Assembly: GCF_964340395.1 (NCBI RefSeq)
Contig: NC_135551.1
Span: 15,207,003-15,271,002 of the forward strand
Length of the DNA stretch: 64,000 nucleotides
DNA from: Glandiceps talaboti
Taxonomy: Eukaryota; Hemichordata; Enteropneusta; Spengelidae
Direction of reading: 5' to 3'
Shown: positions 37,648 through 49,697 of the stretch, in pieces
Layout: each line of letters starts with the position of its first letter
How positions within the stretch are numbered: the stretch's first letter is position 1
Translations under genes and position numbers: made by a program
Notes under the pieces: generated by a model
What the model saw: only the letters and a program-made list of their open reading frames with translations
Databases searched by the model: none
Told to the model about the DNA's origin: nothing

Positions 37648-40600
37648 TCGTTATTGTGGTACAGTGTAGCACACACATGGTCATGGTAGTGGGTGGATTA
37701 CAGTCGCATTAGAGTACCATTGCAAATTGCACGAACCTGTACAATGCAATATAATTTGTAGTTTAATCTAAAATAACATCATTTGGGTATAGATATTTCA
37801 TTTATTTTGAATGATGTGTGAATGTGTCACTATAGCCATATGCAATGACATCGACGGAGAAGATCGGCCACCATTTTTCTTGTTTATGTTTATGTTTGTT
37901 TATGTTTGGAATCGCCATGTTTTGTCTAATATCAGAAGTGATATTTCACGTTAAACGTCAACAAGGACATTGACCTCGGCATAGGTATATGATAAAGTTC
38001 TGTACACACTCGTCACATAAAGTTGCATGTACATATTATATAAAGATGTGTACACATCATACAATTGAACGAAGTGGTCAATGTGTAGTTTAGTCATGGA
38101 CTATTAAAATCAACTGTGGTGTTCCATAGATATGGTAAGAGATAAGGATAACTATTTCTGGGCATGACAATATAAAGTATATTTAGTTAAAAGGTAAGCA
38201 CTTAGCTTGGAACATGGTAGATGTGGTCATGCTAAAAGTGATCATTTTTCGCATTATTTATTGATTTTAGGGGCTGTGTACAGTTTGAACCTCTTCAAAA
38301 CGCGTGTCGTGGTCTTGAATTCTTACAAGGTGTTATCTGAAGCTATGGTTGATGAAAAGTCGGACTTTGCTGGTCGTCCACGTAATTTCCTAACCTGGAA
38401 GATGTGGACTGAGTGTAAAGAGGTCACCTTTATGGATCACTGTGAACTTTGGAAAGTTTTGCGGAAGGTTACATACACTGCTTTGCGTGCAGGCGGTAAA
38501 GAGAGGTGGAGTGAGGTCATTACAACGGAAGTAGACAAGCTTATAGGTAAGATATATTTCCTACAGAGGGGGCTGGAAGGGGTACAGAGCGTGATCGGTA
38601 AAAAAGAAACAACTGTGATAATTACCTTACCTCCATTGTGTACACGTCGATCGTGTGGCTGTTCATATTTTCAACTCGCCGTAACTTTCACAAAAATTCA
38701 TCATTTTAGATACTATGAAAGCGAAAATCTCGATTGATATTACTTCCTCCTTGCTACAAGAATCAATTGTTGAATTATTGATAGGATTTCTGATTTTTCG
38801 GCGATTTTGTGAATAACACTTTACCCTCAGGTCGTAAATATCGGTCATGTTGTTCGCCCATTTCTTTTGTCGCCACTTGGGGCTAATAACTAACAGCCGA
38901 TATGCAAATTAGTTAGTATATTTTCAAAAGTTTCAAATTATGTAATTTTAGCTATATGCATACTATACTACTAGAAATTGCATGATTAGTTAGTGTCAAT
39001 CTCTGATATTTGTCTGGTACCCTTGACTCACAGAAAAGCTCGTAGAGAGAGGAAGCTCTGATTTCGATCCCCATTTGCCATTGAGTTTGATTGCATTCAA
39101 TACGATATCTCAACTAGTTCAAGGGCATACCTATGACGAAGACGATCAAGAATTTCTTGACTTTATAGAGTCGAATGTAGAAACATTTCGTTATTTTGCA
39201 GAAGCCTCTCCCGTAGGTAAGTCACCTGTGGTTCTTCCTTTATATGCTACCTTGTTAATAGCAAGTAGTTGATAAAACTTTCACTAAAGTGAAACAAAGA
39301 ACCTGCTGTTTTTTCTTTGTAGTTAACTTATTCAAAGTTGGTGGTCATTTCAAGCGTATATGGTTGCTCGCCAAAAAGTAAAATACACCAAAACTTCAGT
39401 ACAGAAATAAATATCATTACATACATTAAAAGCACTGAACAAAATTCCCGAAAACACAGACGAATCTAAAACCTATACACTTAAATATACAATTATATAC
39501 CATTACCAGTACACTGATAAATCTTCAAAGCCAAAACCAAGTTGAACTGGTGAAAGGCACATGGTTTTAATACTAGATATGCATGCACACAACGATTAAT
39601 ATGTTGTTATTTGTCAAACACCGTTTCATATCTTGCTGGGAGAGGTCATTTTTTCGGTTAAAACGGCGAATCGTTATCAAAATAGTTCATTTGAAAATAA
39701 AATCGCATACTATACGCATATACTGTTGAGCCTAATATCACACGGCCATCTCCCTGATGACTGCTATGCAGTTGTTTACAGTTCAGCCTTAACTTTATCA
39801 TCCAACCAATGGATTTTGATATTTGATATCCGAGTTTAGGAATTGATGTTTACGATCGCATGCGTCCGTCGTCTCCACAATTGTTGCCGTTCCTGGATTG
39901 AAATCTTGGTTTAAAACGTTGTTACAAAGTATACAGCGATGGTATTTAGCACGGTGACAGTGACAATAAATTTTAAATTCAGAATGCTGTGTATTGCTGA
40001 ATTTTTAGTTGCCTGTGAGATTTATTTACAAGGAGATTGCCATGACCACGTGATACAACAAGTGAAATATATGGCCGTTGGTGAAACATAGGTTTGCATA
40101 TCTGCAAGACTCTCTACCAATCAGAATACGACATTAATTAGTGACTTTGATCAATGATTTTCAAGATTTAGGCGACATGTTAAGATTGTATACTTAAAAT
40201 TCCATGTAATTCAGTGCATACATAACAAAGCTTGTTGGTGCAGGTATTAGTTGTAGTGTGTAATTTGCATAATTAATGAATTTCAATAATTAGGCTATAT
40301 CTTAAGAACTTAAGTTTCAAATTTTAGAAAATTTGGTATATCCATTAATAATGATAAAGTGCAAGTGTTTAATGCAGTTTACTGATTTTGTATTCATGAA
40401 TTTCTCGTATTAAGGGACCAGTCAGTTTCTTTGGCCTGGGGGGGGGGGGCGGTGGATTGGTAGGGGGGTCACCCTGTTTTTGAAATTGGCAGTGGGGGGG
40501 ATCATGCTGTTTTGAAAATTGTGGATAGGGGGGTCATTGTGTTTTAGATTGTGATGGAAGAAAAAAATCCTTTCTACAATGGCATATAGCCTTGTCTGAA

Positions 40601-43600
40601 ATGTGGTACATGTCAATATTTGTTCTTGTCCCTGTTTCTTACATGAATTCTTTAACATTACTTATTAGTTCAAACCTAACTATACATATTCATATACATG
40701 TACCGGTATTACCTACCTAACACACTAGTTACAGAACATGTCATGCAAATGCTTGGCTGTTTCACAATCAATGCTTCGCTTATATTGCAGTTTGGGGCAA
40801 AAGTGAACTTGAAAGTTTCGTAATGGTAATTTTCATAGATAGTTTATAAATGAAGTTAATCTAAATTGCTCTACTCGTCATGCTATTGACACTACAAATC
40901 ACCACATCTCACCAGATTCCAGTTTCTATTACACACTAGGTATTACCACCTAAAGTTCTCTAACATACTGGTGACTTTATCATACATGCAATATTAATGC
41001 CCCTATACACTAATATTACGTGTCCATTTTATGTGATATGAGAAACTCATTTAAAAACGTTTTACATTAGCTTTTCGAAGCTTGGAAATATTACCTCAAA
41101 GGTTATGAATAACCTTAACATTGCGTTAGTATCTCAAGCAAAAAACTCCAGATCTGCCAGGGGGAAACCCCAAGGACTCCCTCACCCCCAGAGGTCACTC
41201 ATACATTCAACCAACAATCAGATGCATCAACAACCTTTTTACTGTCATAATGGTATTAAATATTTTCACCCTATTCTAATTTGATATGATATTGTCTTTT
41301 CAAGATCTGAAACGTTTGCCAAGATAGTCTAAAATTGCCTTAAACTCAAAATCTCCCCTACCAATGATACTACCATTATAGATGTGCTGACCTTTACTAC
41401 ATGTATATAATGATGCCATTTAAACTTTTTAAGAACATATTTCAACCCTTAGTGTAAGTTATAAAGAATAGTTTCTGATATTTGCTGTCTTGTAAAGCAT
41501 GGATTAAGTTATTGCTTGAAATGGTCTAAATAGCCTAAATATTGGCTTTAAGAGTAAAAATCCTCCAGGGTTTCTAGAGGGAGACCCCCTCAGACCCCCC
41601 CCCCCACATGAGGTGGACATATCCCAGTCTCAAGCTCTTCCCCTCTTACTGTCAAGATGCTATCAAAGTATATTTCAAAAGTATGTAGTTGCTTTTAACA
41701 TGTTGGTGTTGTCTTGTAAGGCTTTGAAATTATTGTCTGAAAGGGTCTGAATAGTCTCAAAATTGACTTTTCAGAGTTAAAAACCTCCAGGGCTTCTAGG
41801 GGAAGACCCCCTAGGACCCCCCCCCCCCCACATGAAGTGTACACATCCTAGTCTCAAGATCTTCCCCCTACCTCTTACTGTCAAGATCCTATCAAACTAT
41901 ATTTCAAAAATATTTCAACCTTATGTAGTTGCAATTTACATGTTGGTGCTGTCTTGTAAAGCTTGGAAATTATTTTCTGAAAATGTCTGAATAGTCTCAA
42001 AATTGACTTTTCAGAGTTAAAAACCTCCTGGGCTTCTAGGGGGAGACCTAATACCCTTCTCACGCTTTCCTACCTTTCACTGCCAAGATGCTATTAAACT
42101 CCTTTTCGAATATATTTACCCTGTGTAGTCAATAATTATAAATATGATAGTGCTAACCGGGATCTTATAAAGTAGATGCAAGACAGTCAAGCAGTCCACA
42201 CTGAGTCACGATAAAAAATACCTGTCATGCGAATATTATATATGGGGGGGGGGTCATCATGTTTTAGAATTAAGTGATAGGGGGGGGGGTCAGCCTGTTT
42301 TTGGTTTTACAGATAGGGGGGGGGTCAGTGACTTTTTGTCGGCCCGATTTAAGAATCCACCGCCCCCCCCCCCCGGCTGGCGAAACTGACCGGTCCCTAA
42401 TTAGGCTACATTACAATGTCGTTAAACTTAGGTTCATTCATTGGTGATAACAGTACACCTGTTGATATAATTTACTGCTTAAGTTTTTCTTTGTAATCAA
42501 TAATTTTCATAATTGTTATTAATTAGGCAATATGTAAAAAGAATGCAAGTGTACAATTGCGTATGGTTCATATACATATAGTAACAAAGTAAACGTGTCC
42601 TTTGAAGATTGCTGGTGTAGCTATTTTAATGCTTCATTTACATAATTAATTATATTTAATGATTTTGAGATGTCTTAAGTTCGCACGCTTCAAATTTCAT
42701 AAAGTTTGGTAAAATTTGCAGGGTATACCATATAATAGCTATGATATGTAGCTCAGGATCGTACACTCCAATTAATATATTTGGAACAAAATCAAAGCTT
42801 TGCTCCTATTTATATGTTATCGTTATTTCCACTCATTCAGAGAACCAAGCTGATGAAGTGCTATTATCGTTCTTTTCTCTCTTAATATATACCCATGTGT
42901 TCTTAATTCAGACTATGCCGGATGGCTGAAACCATTCTTTAAAGTACAACTTGATAGATTGCAGAAAGCAGCATCCCATCGTATCAAGTATATGGAAAAC
43001 AGACTGAGGGCACGTAAAGAACAGTTTAACAGTGCGAACCCCCCACGTGATGGAATTGATGTGATGTTACTGACACAAGAAAAGTATCAGAATAATCCTA
43101 CAGCTGGTATTTCAGCAGACGACTTTGATGACAGAGTTGTTTTACAAAATGTGATGGACCTATTTTCTGGAGGTGAGTTGTATATATTTGAGGATTTCAG
43201 GAGTGATATGAGAATTAAAACAGTTTACAATTATGCAAGATTTTGGTCTACTATCCATACGTTTCATTTTTTCTTTTAAGTTCATATACTCATGAACACT
43301 TATTTAGAGTATTTTACCTTACAATATACGACTACTGATGAATGGTGAACATGTTAAATAAACTAAAATGCTATACCTTACAAAGTTTGAATAGGAATAT
43401 GTTTTCCCAAAAATCATGGGAAATAAATGTGTTGGCATATAAATCATACCATTTCGATTTACCCTTTTTACAGGACTACTTTATTTTAATAATGGGAGTT
43501 CAGTTCAAACAATAACTTTATCGTCCGTTTTGAAAGATAAATATAAAAGTACCTCATACCTACAAACTCTTCATGAAGGAAACGCTCAAAATTGTTGCAA

Positions 43601-44807
43601 ATCGCGTGTGGTAAAATTACCTTAGGTGGCAACATTAATGTTCTAGAGTCATAGCTTACCGTCACAGTTACTGTAGTAGAATTTCGGTAAAGACTGATGC
43701 TGAACACGCAGAAACGCGGAAACAACCTACTGTTCCTGGTATTGTTTATGTAAGAATCACAGTTCAGAAAGTGGCACACAATATAATTCAAACGAATGCA
43801 AGAGATACGTATATTTAATTCACAGATTGTGCAAATATTATCTTTGCCCCTAGGAGGGCATTATATTTGTTGTCAATGTGTAAAATTGTATCTCCAGGAT
43901 ACTACCCATTCATAAACACGCAAATGTCCTTAATCCCCTTTGTGCCGAGTTATTTTGTCATTATTCTTTTGACAAATAACTTCTCTAGAAATAAGTAACT
44001 TTACGACCATTCTCTTATGCCTTTTAATACATTTCCACTGAAAGCATTGGTGTCATCCGATTTACAGACATGCGTACCTGAGTCCCACTCTACATTAACC
44101 GAATAACTATACAAAGTAGGGATATTTTCATCCAGTCAGGCCTATCAAAGGACAACTATAACTGACATTATAATATTTCCCTTTTTTAAATTTCTGGAAT
44201 TTTCACAGGCACTGAAACTATCGAATCAACCTTAAAATGGTTTTTGATAGATATGATGCTGAATCCTGAAATACAGAAGAAAATCCACCAAGAAATCGAT
44301 GACGTCGTTGGTGTTGATCGTCGTCCAGTGTATGCTGATCACGACAATTTACCTTATCTAAAGGCTGCCATGTATGAAACGCAGCGGTTACACACAGTAT
44401 CGCCTCTAAGTGTATTACATCGCACTCTGTGCACAACATCTGTCAATGGATGTCAAATTCCTGATGACACCATCATCATCCCAAATCATTGGGCCATAGA
44501 TCACGATCCAGATGTTTTCAAAGATCCGTATATTTACAGACCAGAGCGATTTATTGATCCTAACACGGGTAGATGTGTCTCTTTTAGTGAAATGAATTTT
44601 ACACCATTTGGTATGGGTAGACGAGTATGTCTTGGAGAAATGCTTGCAAGAATGGAGTATTTCCTGATTGCTGCTCGTTTGCTGCATCAATTTGAAGTAA
44701 AGGTGTCCCCTAGTCATGGTGAACCTTCCACAGAGGGCATATTCACTGCAGCTTACGGGCCCAAACCATTCAAAATGCTTGTAGAAAATAGAAATGTCAG
44801 TATCTAG
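33817..44807 (+). CDS. Cytochrome P450 gene B, complete
   Basis: Exons 33817-34000, 38271-38546, 39034-39216, 42912-43172 and 44209-44807 have exactly the lengths of gene A (184, 276, 183, 261, 599) and join into 500 residues plus stop. Same membrane anchor, hinge and C-helix (WKVLRK). The I-helix reads GGTET instead of AGTET, ExxR is ETQR, then PERF and FGMGRRVCLG. Substitutions relative to A are scattered and conservative, so both look functional. Intron 1 (4.3 kb) is twice that of A because of an extra block (35378-37005) and a trinucleotide expansion. Intron 2 is short (0.5 kb). Intron 3 carries a Harbinger-like element. Likely role as for A, an ER monooxygenase with unknown substrate. 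Confidence 0.93.
35378..37005. repeat. Extra 1.6-kb repeat-rich block in gene B intron 1
   Basis: Absent from gene A between ATGGATAAAAT (16801) and GGCRACTCG (16820). It contains AT-rich units of about 130 bp in the reverse orientation to those of gene A introns and ends near a (GACA)n tract (36707-36738). No coding sequence seen. Confidence 0.6.
37365..37647. repeat. Expanded (GTA)n microsatellite, gene B intron 1
   Basis: 283 bp of GTA units with regular GTG interruptions. All frames stay open over parts, so long poly-Val, poly-Ser and poly-Tyr ORFs here are artefacts. Confidence 0.95.
38271..38546 (+). CDS. Gene B exon 2
   Basis: 276 bases after TTGATTTTAG; GAVYSLNLFKTRVVVLNSYK as in A. 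Donor GTAAGA. Confidence 0.92.
39034..39216 (+). CDS. Gene B exon 3
   Basis: 183 bases, EKLVERGSSDFDPHLPLSLI through EASPVG. Donor GTAAGT. Confidence 0.9.
40414..42397. mobile_element. Harbinger-like 2.0-kb MITE in gene B intron 3
   Basis: Imperfect inverted ends of about 46 bp start GGGACCRGTCAGTTTC, then poly-G and GCGGTGGATT. TAA is duplicated at both edges (40411-40413, 42398-42400). Gene A has the empty site at about 22868-22880. The first six bases match the 28128-31554 element and the subterminal poly-G design is the same, so the two belong to related families. No transposase frame seen. Confidence 0.75.
41100..42130. repeat. Diverged tandem repeats of about 230 bp inside the MITE
   Basis: The words AAAACCTCCAGGGCTTCTAG, poly-C, CACATGA, TCTTACTGTCAAGATGCTAT and GTCTGAATAGTCT recur at about 41565, 41783 and 42021, with older copies to the left (about 41146, 41345). 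Confidence 0.7.
42912..43172 (+). CDS. Gene B exon 4
   Basis: 261 bases, DYAGWLKPFFKVQLDRLQ through MDLFSGG. Donor GTGAGT. Confidence 0.92.
44209..44807 (+). CDS. Gene B exon 5 (catalytic core)
   Basis: 599 bases with ETQR, PERF and FGMGRRVCLG. Stop TAG. Confidence 0.95.
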
Positions 44808-44981
44808 ACTTACTAAACTGAATTTCGTAAGGTATTGAACTAGGACAATATATGATTATTCTCTGTATAATATTGCTACAGAGGCAAGCTGTTTTACAGG
44901 CTGTGGATCCCTACATATAGCTTGTAACACATGTACAAAACTGACATTTCAAGTGAGCTTTCAATTAGGATAATTACCCAA
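44808..44981. other. 174 bp present after gene B stop but not after gene A stop
   Basis: The sequence that directly follows the stop in gene A (CATTCATACGATT) begins only at 44982 in gene B. The extra piece has no repeat character I recognise and no AATAAA. Confidence 0.75.
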
Positions 44982-45376
44982 CATTCATACGATTTTTACA
45001 CCATATGCTAAGGCACCATAATTACTCGAGAATACACTTAATAACTCAAACGTCACAGGGTTGTGTTTTGCCAACATGCTTCGTTGATTCAGATAGGGTT
45101 CATCTCTCATCTCGAGCTTGTTGCTAATTTTATATTGACAAGCATTGTTTGTCTACATTTACAATCATAGTCTTCAATGTTATTTTTAAAAACGTAGCCA
45201 TTTCTAGACATGTGTAAAATGTATGAACAGTTAATAGACTATAGAATTCGAAGTACGGCCATACTTAATGCAGTCAAGCTTTAATATAGTGTTAGATCAG
45301 AAATACCGTGTGTATATTAAATTTCTCCTCGGATTTGAAGATATTACTGAATCATTGAAATTCAAACTCTCCTTGT

Positions 45377-46096
45377 AAGGTTAATCTCTCATAAAGTAGC
45401 GTATATATCATATGGTATATACCATTTCCATTTACTTGAACATCCGCAATTTGGTAATACAACGTTAGGTAGATATACATATGTATAAACGGCTCTCTCT
45501 GAAATGTTAAGATTCTGTACGATTTTTAAAGCTGACTGAGAATTAATAGAAAGCTGCTCATGTTGGTCTACTTTCACTATTCACAAACTAATCACAATAT
45601 GATATGATTACATTGGTGTAAACAATAACTTTTATCATTTATCAAGTTTTACTTCGTGACCTTAGTGGTGTAACGTTCAAATGATTGAAATGTTAAGGTA
45701 TATTTAAAAATATAAGAGGATAGTCTTTTCTTTGTCAAGAGGAATAAAAAGGAATCAACTAGCACGTGTTTAACTATGTATGTATGTATGTATGTATGTA
45801 TGTATGTATGTATGTATGTATGTATGTATGTATATATGTATGTATGTATGTATGTATGTGTGTGTATGTATGTATGTATGTATGTATGTATGTATGTATG
45901 TATGTATGTATGTATATGTGTATGTATGTATGTATGTATGTATGTATGTATGTATGTATGTATGTGCGTATGTATGTATGTATGTATGTATGTATGTATG
46001 TATACATGTATGTATGTATGTATGTATGTATGTATGTATATATGTATATTTGCATGCATGTATTCATATTCATATTCATATTCATATTCATTGTAT
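45377..46096. repeat. Flank block copy 3 with long (ATGT)n array
   Basis: 45377-45775 aligns with 1-540 and 26232-26777. The tetranucleotide array (45776-46050) is longer than in the other copies and runs into TTCATA hexamers (46066-46092), where a LINE fragment begins. The rest of the flank block is missing. Confidence 0.85.
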
Positions 46097-47000
46097 TGAC
46101 GAATTCTTCCTTAGAAATTGAGGGAAATATTTACGAAATTCGTCAGTGTATGGATAACAACATGCTTGCACTTAATGATGGCAAGACAGAGGTAATAAAA
46201 TTCTCCTCGAAGTTTGGAAATGGGGACGGGCCACGGGAGTGCGACATACAAGTTGGGAGTGCCATAGTTCATTCTTCTTCGATTGTTCGAGACCTTGGTG
46301 TCACACTTGATGCATCAATGACAATGACATCTCACATTGCTAGTATATGTAAGTCAGCGTCCTTTGCTCTTTGGAAAATAGGAAAAATCCGTAATCTTTT
46401 AGATCAACAGTCCACAGAAAAATTAGTGCATGCGTTCGTTACATCTCGACTTGACTACTGTAATTCTCTACTTTATGGCCTGCCAGATTATCAAATCCAT
46501 AAGCTCCAGTCAATTCAGAATGCTGCTGCACGCCTAGTCATGAAAACACCCAGAAAACACCCATTACACCACACCAGTACTTCGTAATTTACATTGGCTG
46601 CCCATACAAAAACGGATAAAGTTCAAAATTCTATGTTTAACATACAAGGTTTTAAGTAACATGTCCCCTAGCCTGTTTATCTCAGAGAACTGTTAGAAAT
46701 CCGTTCTTCTGGTCGTACCCTTCGTTCCTCTACCGAAGGTGCTCATACACTTCACCAGCCAATTGCCAACACTGTTTTTTTTATGGAGACAGGGCTTTTT
46801 CGATGTGTGCTCCGCGTCTCTGGAATCGGCTACCAGTTTCACTCCGTCTTAGCGTAAATATTGATGTTTTTAAATCAAATCTTAAGACACACCTTTTTAT
46901 TGAATGAATGTATCTTATTGATGGTTTTTTAATTCTTTTTACAAAGTTGTGTGAAGCGCTTTGAGATGTTTTGTTTGTAAAGCGTTTTTAAAGAAATAAA

Positions 47001-47044
<44 letters not shown>
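46097..47044 (+). mobile_element. LINE 3' fragment (CR1/Jockey group)
   Basis: Truncated at its left end. The reverse transcriptase C-terminus is read as MDNNMLALNDGKTEVIKF, SRLDYCNSLLYGLP and IQNAAARLVMKTPRKH. After a small frameshift at about 46560, LHWLP-type sequence continues in another frame, with the usual tail (APRLWNRLPVSL, FKSNLKTHLFIE). It ends in (ATT)n at 47002-47044, a typical 3' microsatellite tail. Dead copy. Confidence 0.85.
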
Positions 47045-47045
<1 letters not shown>

Positions 47046-47289
47046 AAGAACATTGCCAAAACAAAGAAACAGAAGTACAGTTAAATAAATACATGATTAC
47101 ACTTCACATGTTACAAACAACCAACAGAAAGTCACATTACTTAAAGCTGAAAGTAATAAAATAAAATACAAAAACAAGGTTTTACAAAAGTTTGGAGACA
47201 TCTTCTTATACATGTGAAATCCACATCCTTTGTACTCTCGTTTGGGAGACTGTTATTGTACTATATAGTTGGTTATTACTGTAATGTTA

Positions 47290-47700
47290 ATACACCATTG
47301 TACCATATAATTCTATATCTCCACTGTAGTGTACGTGACAGAAGGGGTGGCTAAAATAATTCTGGAGTTTCATTTGGCGGGTCGTAACATTTTTTTTGTG
47401 AGGAGAGGGTCAGAGAAGGTACACAATTTGTTTAACTGTAAATTGTGTACATTTTCTAACTGTAGAACTGATGGAAATCGATTGCCATACAGACAAATTG
47501 CAGGATGAAATCCAAATGACTGAATAAGTTCTATATAAACTCAATATGAAATGTTTTGCCATCAGCTTATCTTTCAATCCTTGTCCAACATTGTAAAGAA
47601 AATTTTTTAAAAATCGAGCTACCTATCCAATATGTGATGGGCTGGGTTGCCCGTTGAACAGCTTTTTTATTTTGTATGGCCTAATACTAAAATGTTGAAC
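47290..47700. mobile_element. Fragment related to the interior of the Harbinger-like element
   Basis: Matches about 30045-30410 (CATATCTCCACTGTAGT, GGGGTGGCTAAAATAAT, GTAAATTGTGTACATTT, GACTGAATAAGTTCTAT) at moderate divergence. No ends seen. It lies about 240 bp upstream of gene C. Confidence 0.65.
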
Positions 47701-47932
47701 TATCCCCTTCGTTGTCGTTCATGGTTAGTTGATCTAAGCCATGGGGAAAATGTGCAGTCTACGGCACTAAAGGAACAGGCAGGGAGACACATAGTACATC
47801 ATAATTTGTGAAATTCACACATGATTTATTCCTGTCCTAGATTTTAGAGGTCACATTGGAAACACGAAACACAACAGTCATCAATGCTGCGCATGCTCCA
47901 TGGAATGTGCGTGTATGTTTTTGCAGTCCACC

Positions 47933-48116
47933 ATGTTGACCGAAATCTTGGTGGTAGTTATCTCGATCATTGTCATCTTGATTGCCAGGATGTCAAACAG
48001 ACCTAAATTACCTAAAACCTACCCTAAAGGTCCACCTGGTTGGCCAGTGATCGGTAACTTACTACAACTTGGATCGCAACCACACTTGAAACTCACAGAC
48101 TGGAGTCGACAATACG
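47933..48116 (+). CDS. Gene C exon 1
   Basis: The anchor half (first 57 bases) is clearly diverged from A/B while the hinge half is almost unchanged. Ends TACG|GTAAAA, a weaker donor than in A and B. Confidence 0.9.
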
Positions 48117-49603
48117 GTAAAACACTCTATACATGTATAATGTTTCGGAGTGTCTAGTACCACCCCGGTGTCAGTAGCCCACCCTCACTGGAACGGCTAG
48201 TGCCACCACCCGAGATATTTCTCGTCCCTGGACATTTACATATATGTATTGTTGTCATGTACTGTTTTCCTAAATGTAAAATCATTTCTTTAATTTTTAA
48301 AAGATGAAACCCAAAAATTTGATAATGAAAACTTGAGGTCTAGTTACCTATATATTCTGGAAGAGTAATAATAGTCAGGTCCATGTCAACTCCAGACATA
48401 ACCAATCAGGAAAAGACGCATTGACCCTGGATAACCTTTGACCGATGTGTATGACACGTATTCGGATAACTGTAGCATGAATATTGAAGCGTCTAGATTG
48501 ACAGTTCCGTATGCTAATAAAATCGAAGCCATGTTCGGACGCAAGGACTATACTGCGAGCTACATCATAGACACGTAGTACGAATACACGCCTGCGGTAC
48601 CGGTACACGCACATTAACAATACACTAACTCAAGTAGTGACGGATCGCCGCTATGGAGGCTTTTTTGACGGTTTGTGCGCAGCTCGAGAAATGAAATAAT
48701 ACGTTGCTATTTGGTGTTTTAAGGTAGAATGGAAGCATTTGTGGAGTTCCGTGTGATTTATTTGTTGGTAAATGTCCAGGGACGAGAAATATCTCGGGTG
48801 GTGGCACTAGCCGTTCCTCACTGGAACGGCTACTGCCACCGCGGTTGGCAGTAGCCGTTCCAGTGAGGGCGGGCTACTGACACCGGGGTGGCACTAGACT
48901 CGGCCATAATGTTTATATCCATAGTCCAGACTGGCCGTATTACGTACTCAATGTACTCCATTACTATCTCCAGTCTAGCTCAGTTCCCAAGGATCGCACA
49001 GATTTTTGTGCTACCTCCTGCAGTGTTCATATAAACATCATGATGTCGTGGAGTCATCCAGACTGGGGAAGGAGTCGTTCTACAAACATGAGAAAGGGCG
49101 AAGACGTTTTGTGACCACAGCCTGTCAATTTGTGATGAATTACTTGATATGCGCCATTTGTTCTTCGCTAACCATGGGGGTTCAAACACATTTGACACCT
49201 TTTGTTGGGAACTGAGCAAGACTGGAGATAGTAATGGAGTGCATTGAGTACATAATACGGCCAATCTGGACCTAGACTACAATGTAATGTATCCAATGCT
49301 GAGTATCTTTACTGATTATTCGGTAATTATATTCAAATACGTTTATTACCCACCCATCCCCAACCCCTGTGAAGCTATTAAAAAGTAGTAAGCCTTTTGT
49401 CTTAGTCTAGCAATACGTTATTTATCTTGCATGTATTAATCCAATGTCCAATGTCCAAAGTCAGTCAAACATAGTACATAGCCTAAGGAGACATTTCATA
49501 TGGGTCATATGCGTGTCACTTTGTTTTGTGGCATATGTAAATTTGACCAACGTGCGGTCGTATGTGTTCCTGAAATAGACTATTTGCTGCATAGTAGTAA
49601 GTG

Positions 49604-49649
<46 letters not shown>

Positions 49650-49659
49650 AACTACTACA

Positions 49660-49697
<38 letters not shown>

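Noticed and set aside
37302-37684. Poly-Val, poly-Ser, poly-Leu and poly-Tyr ORFs
   Set aside because: Trinucleotide expansion read in several frames.
45766-46587. 273-codon ORF joining Met-Tyr-Val-Cys repeats to reverse transcriptase
   Set aside because: A microsatellite happens to be in frame with a truncated LINE.
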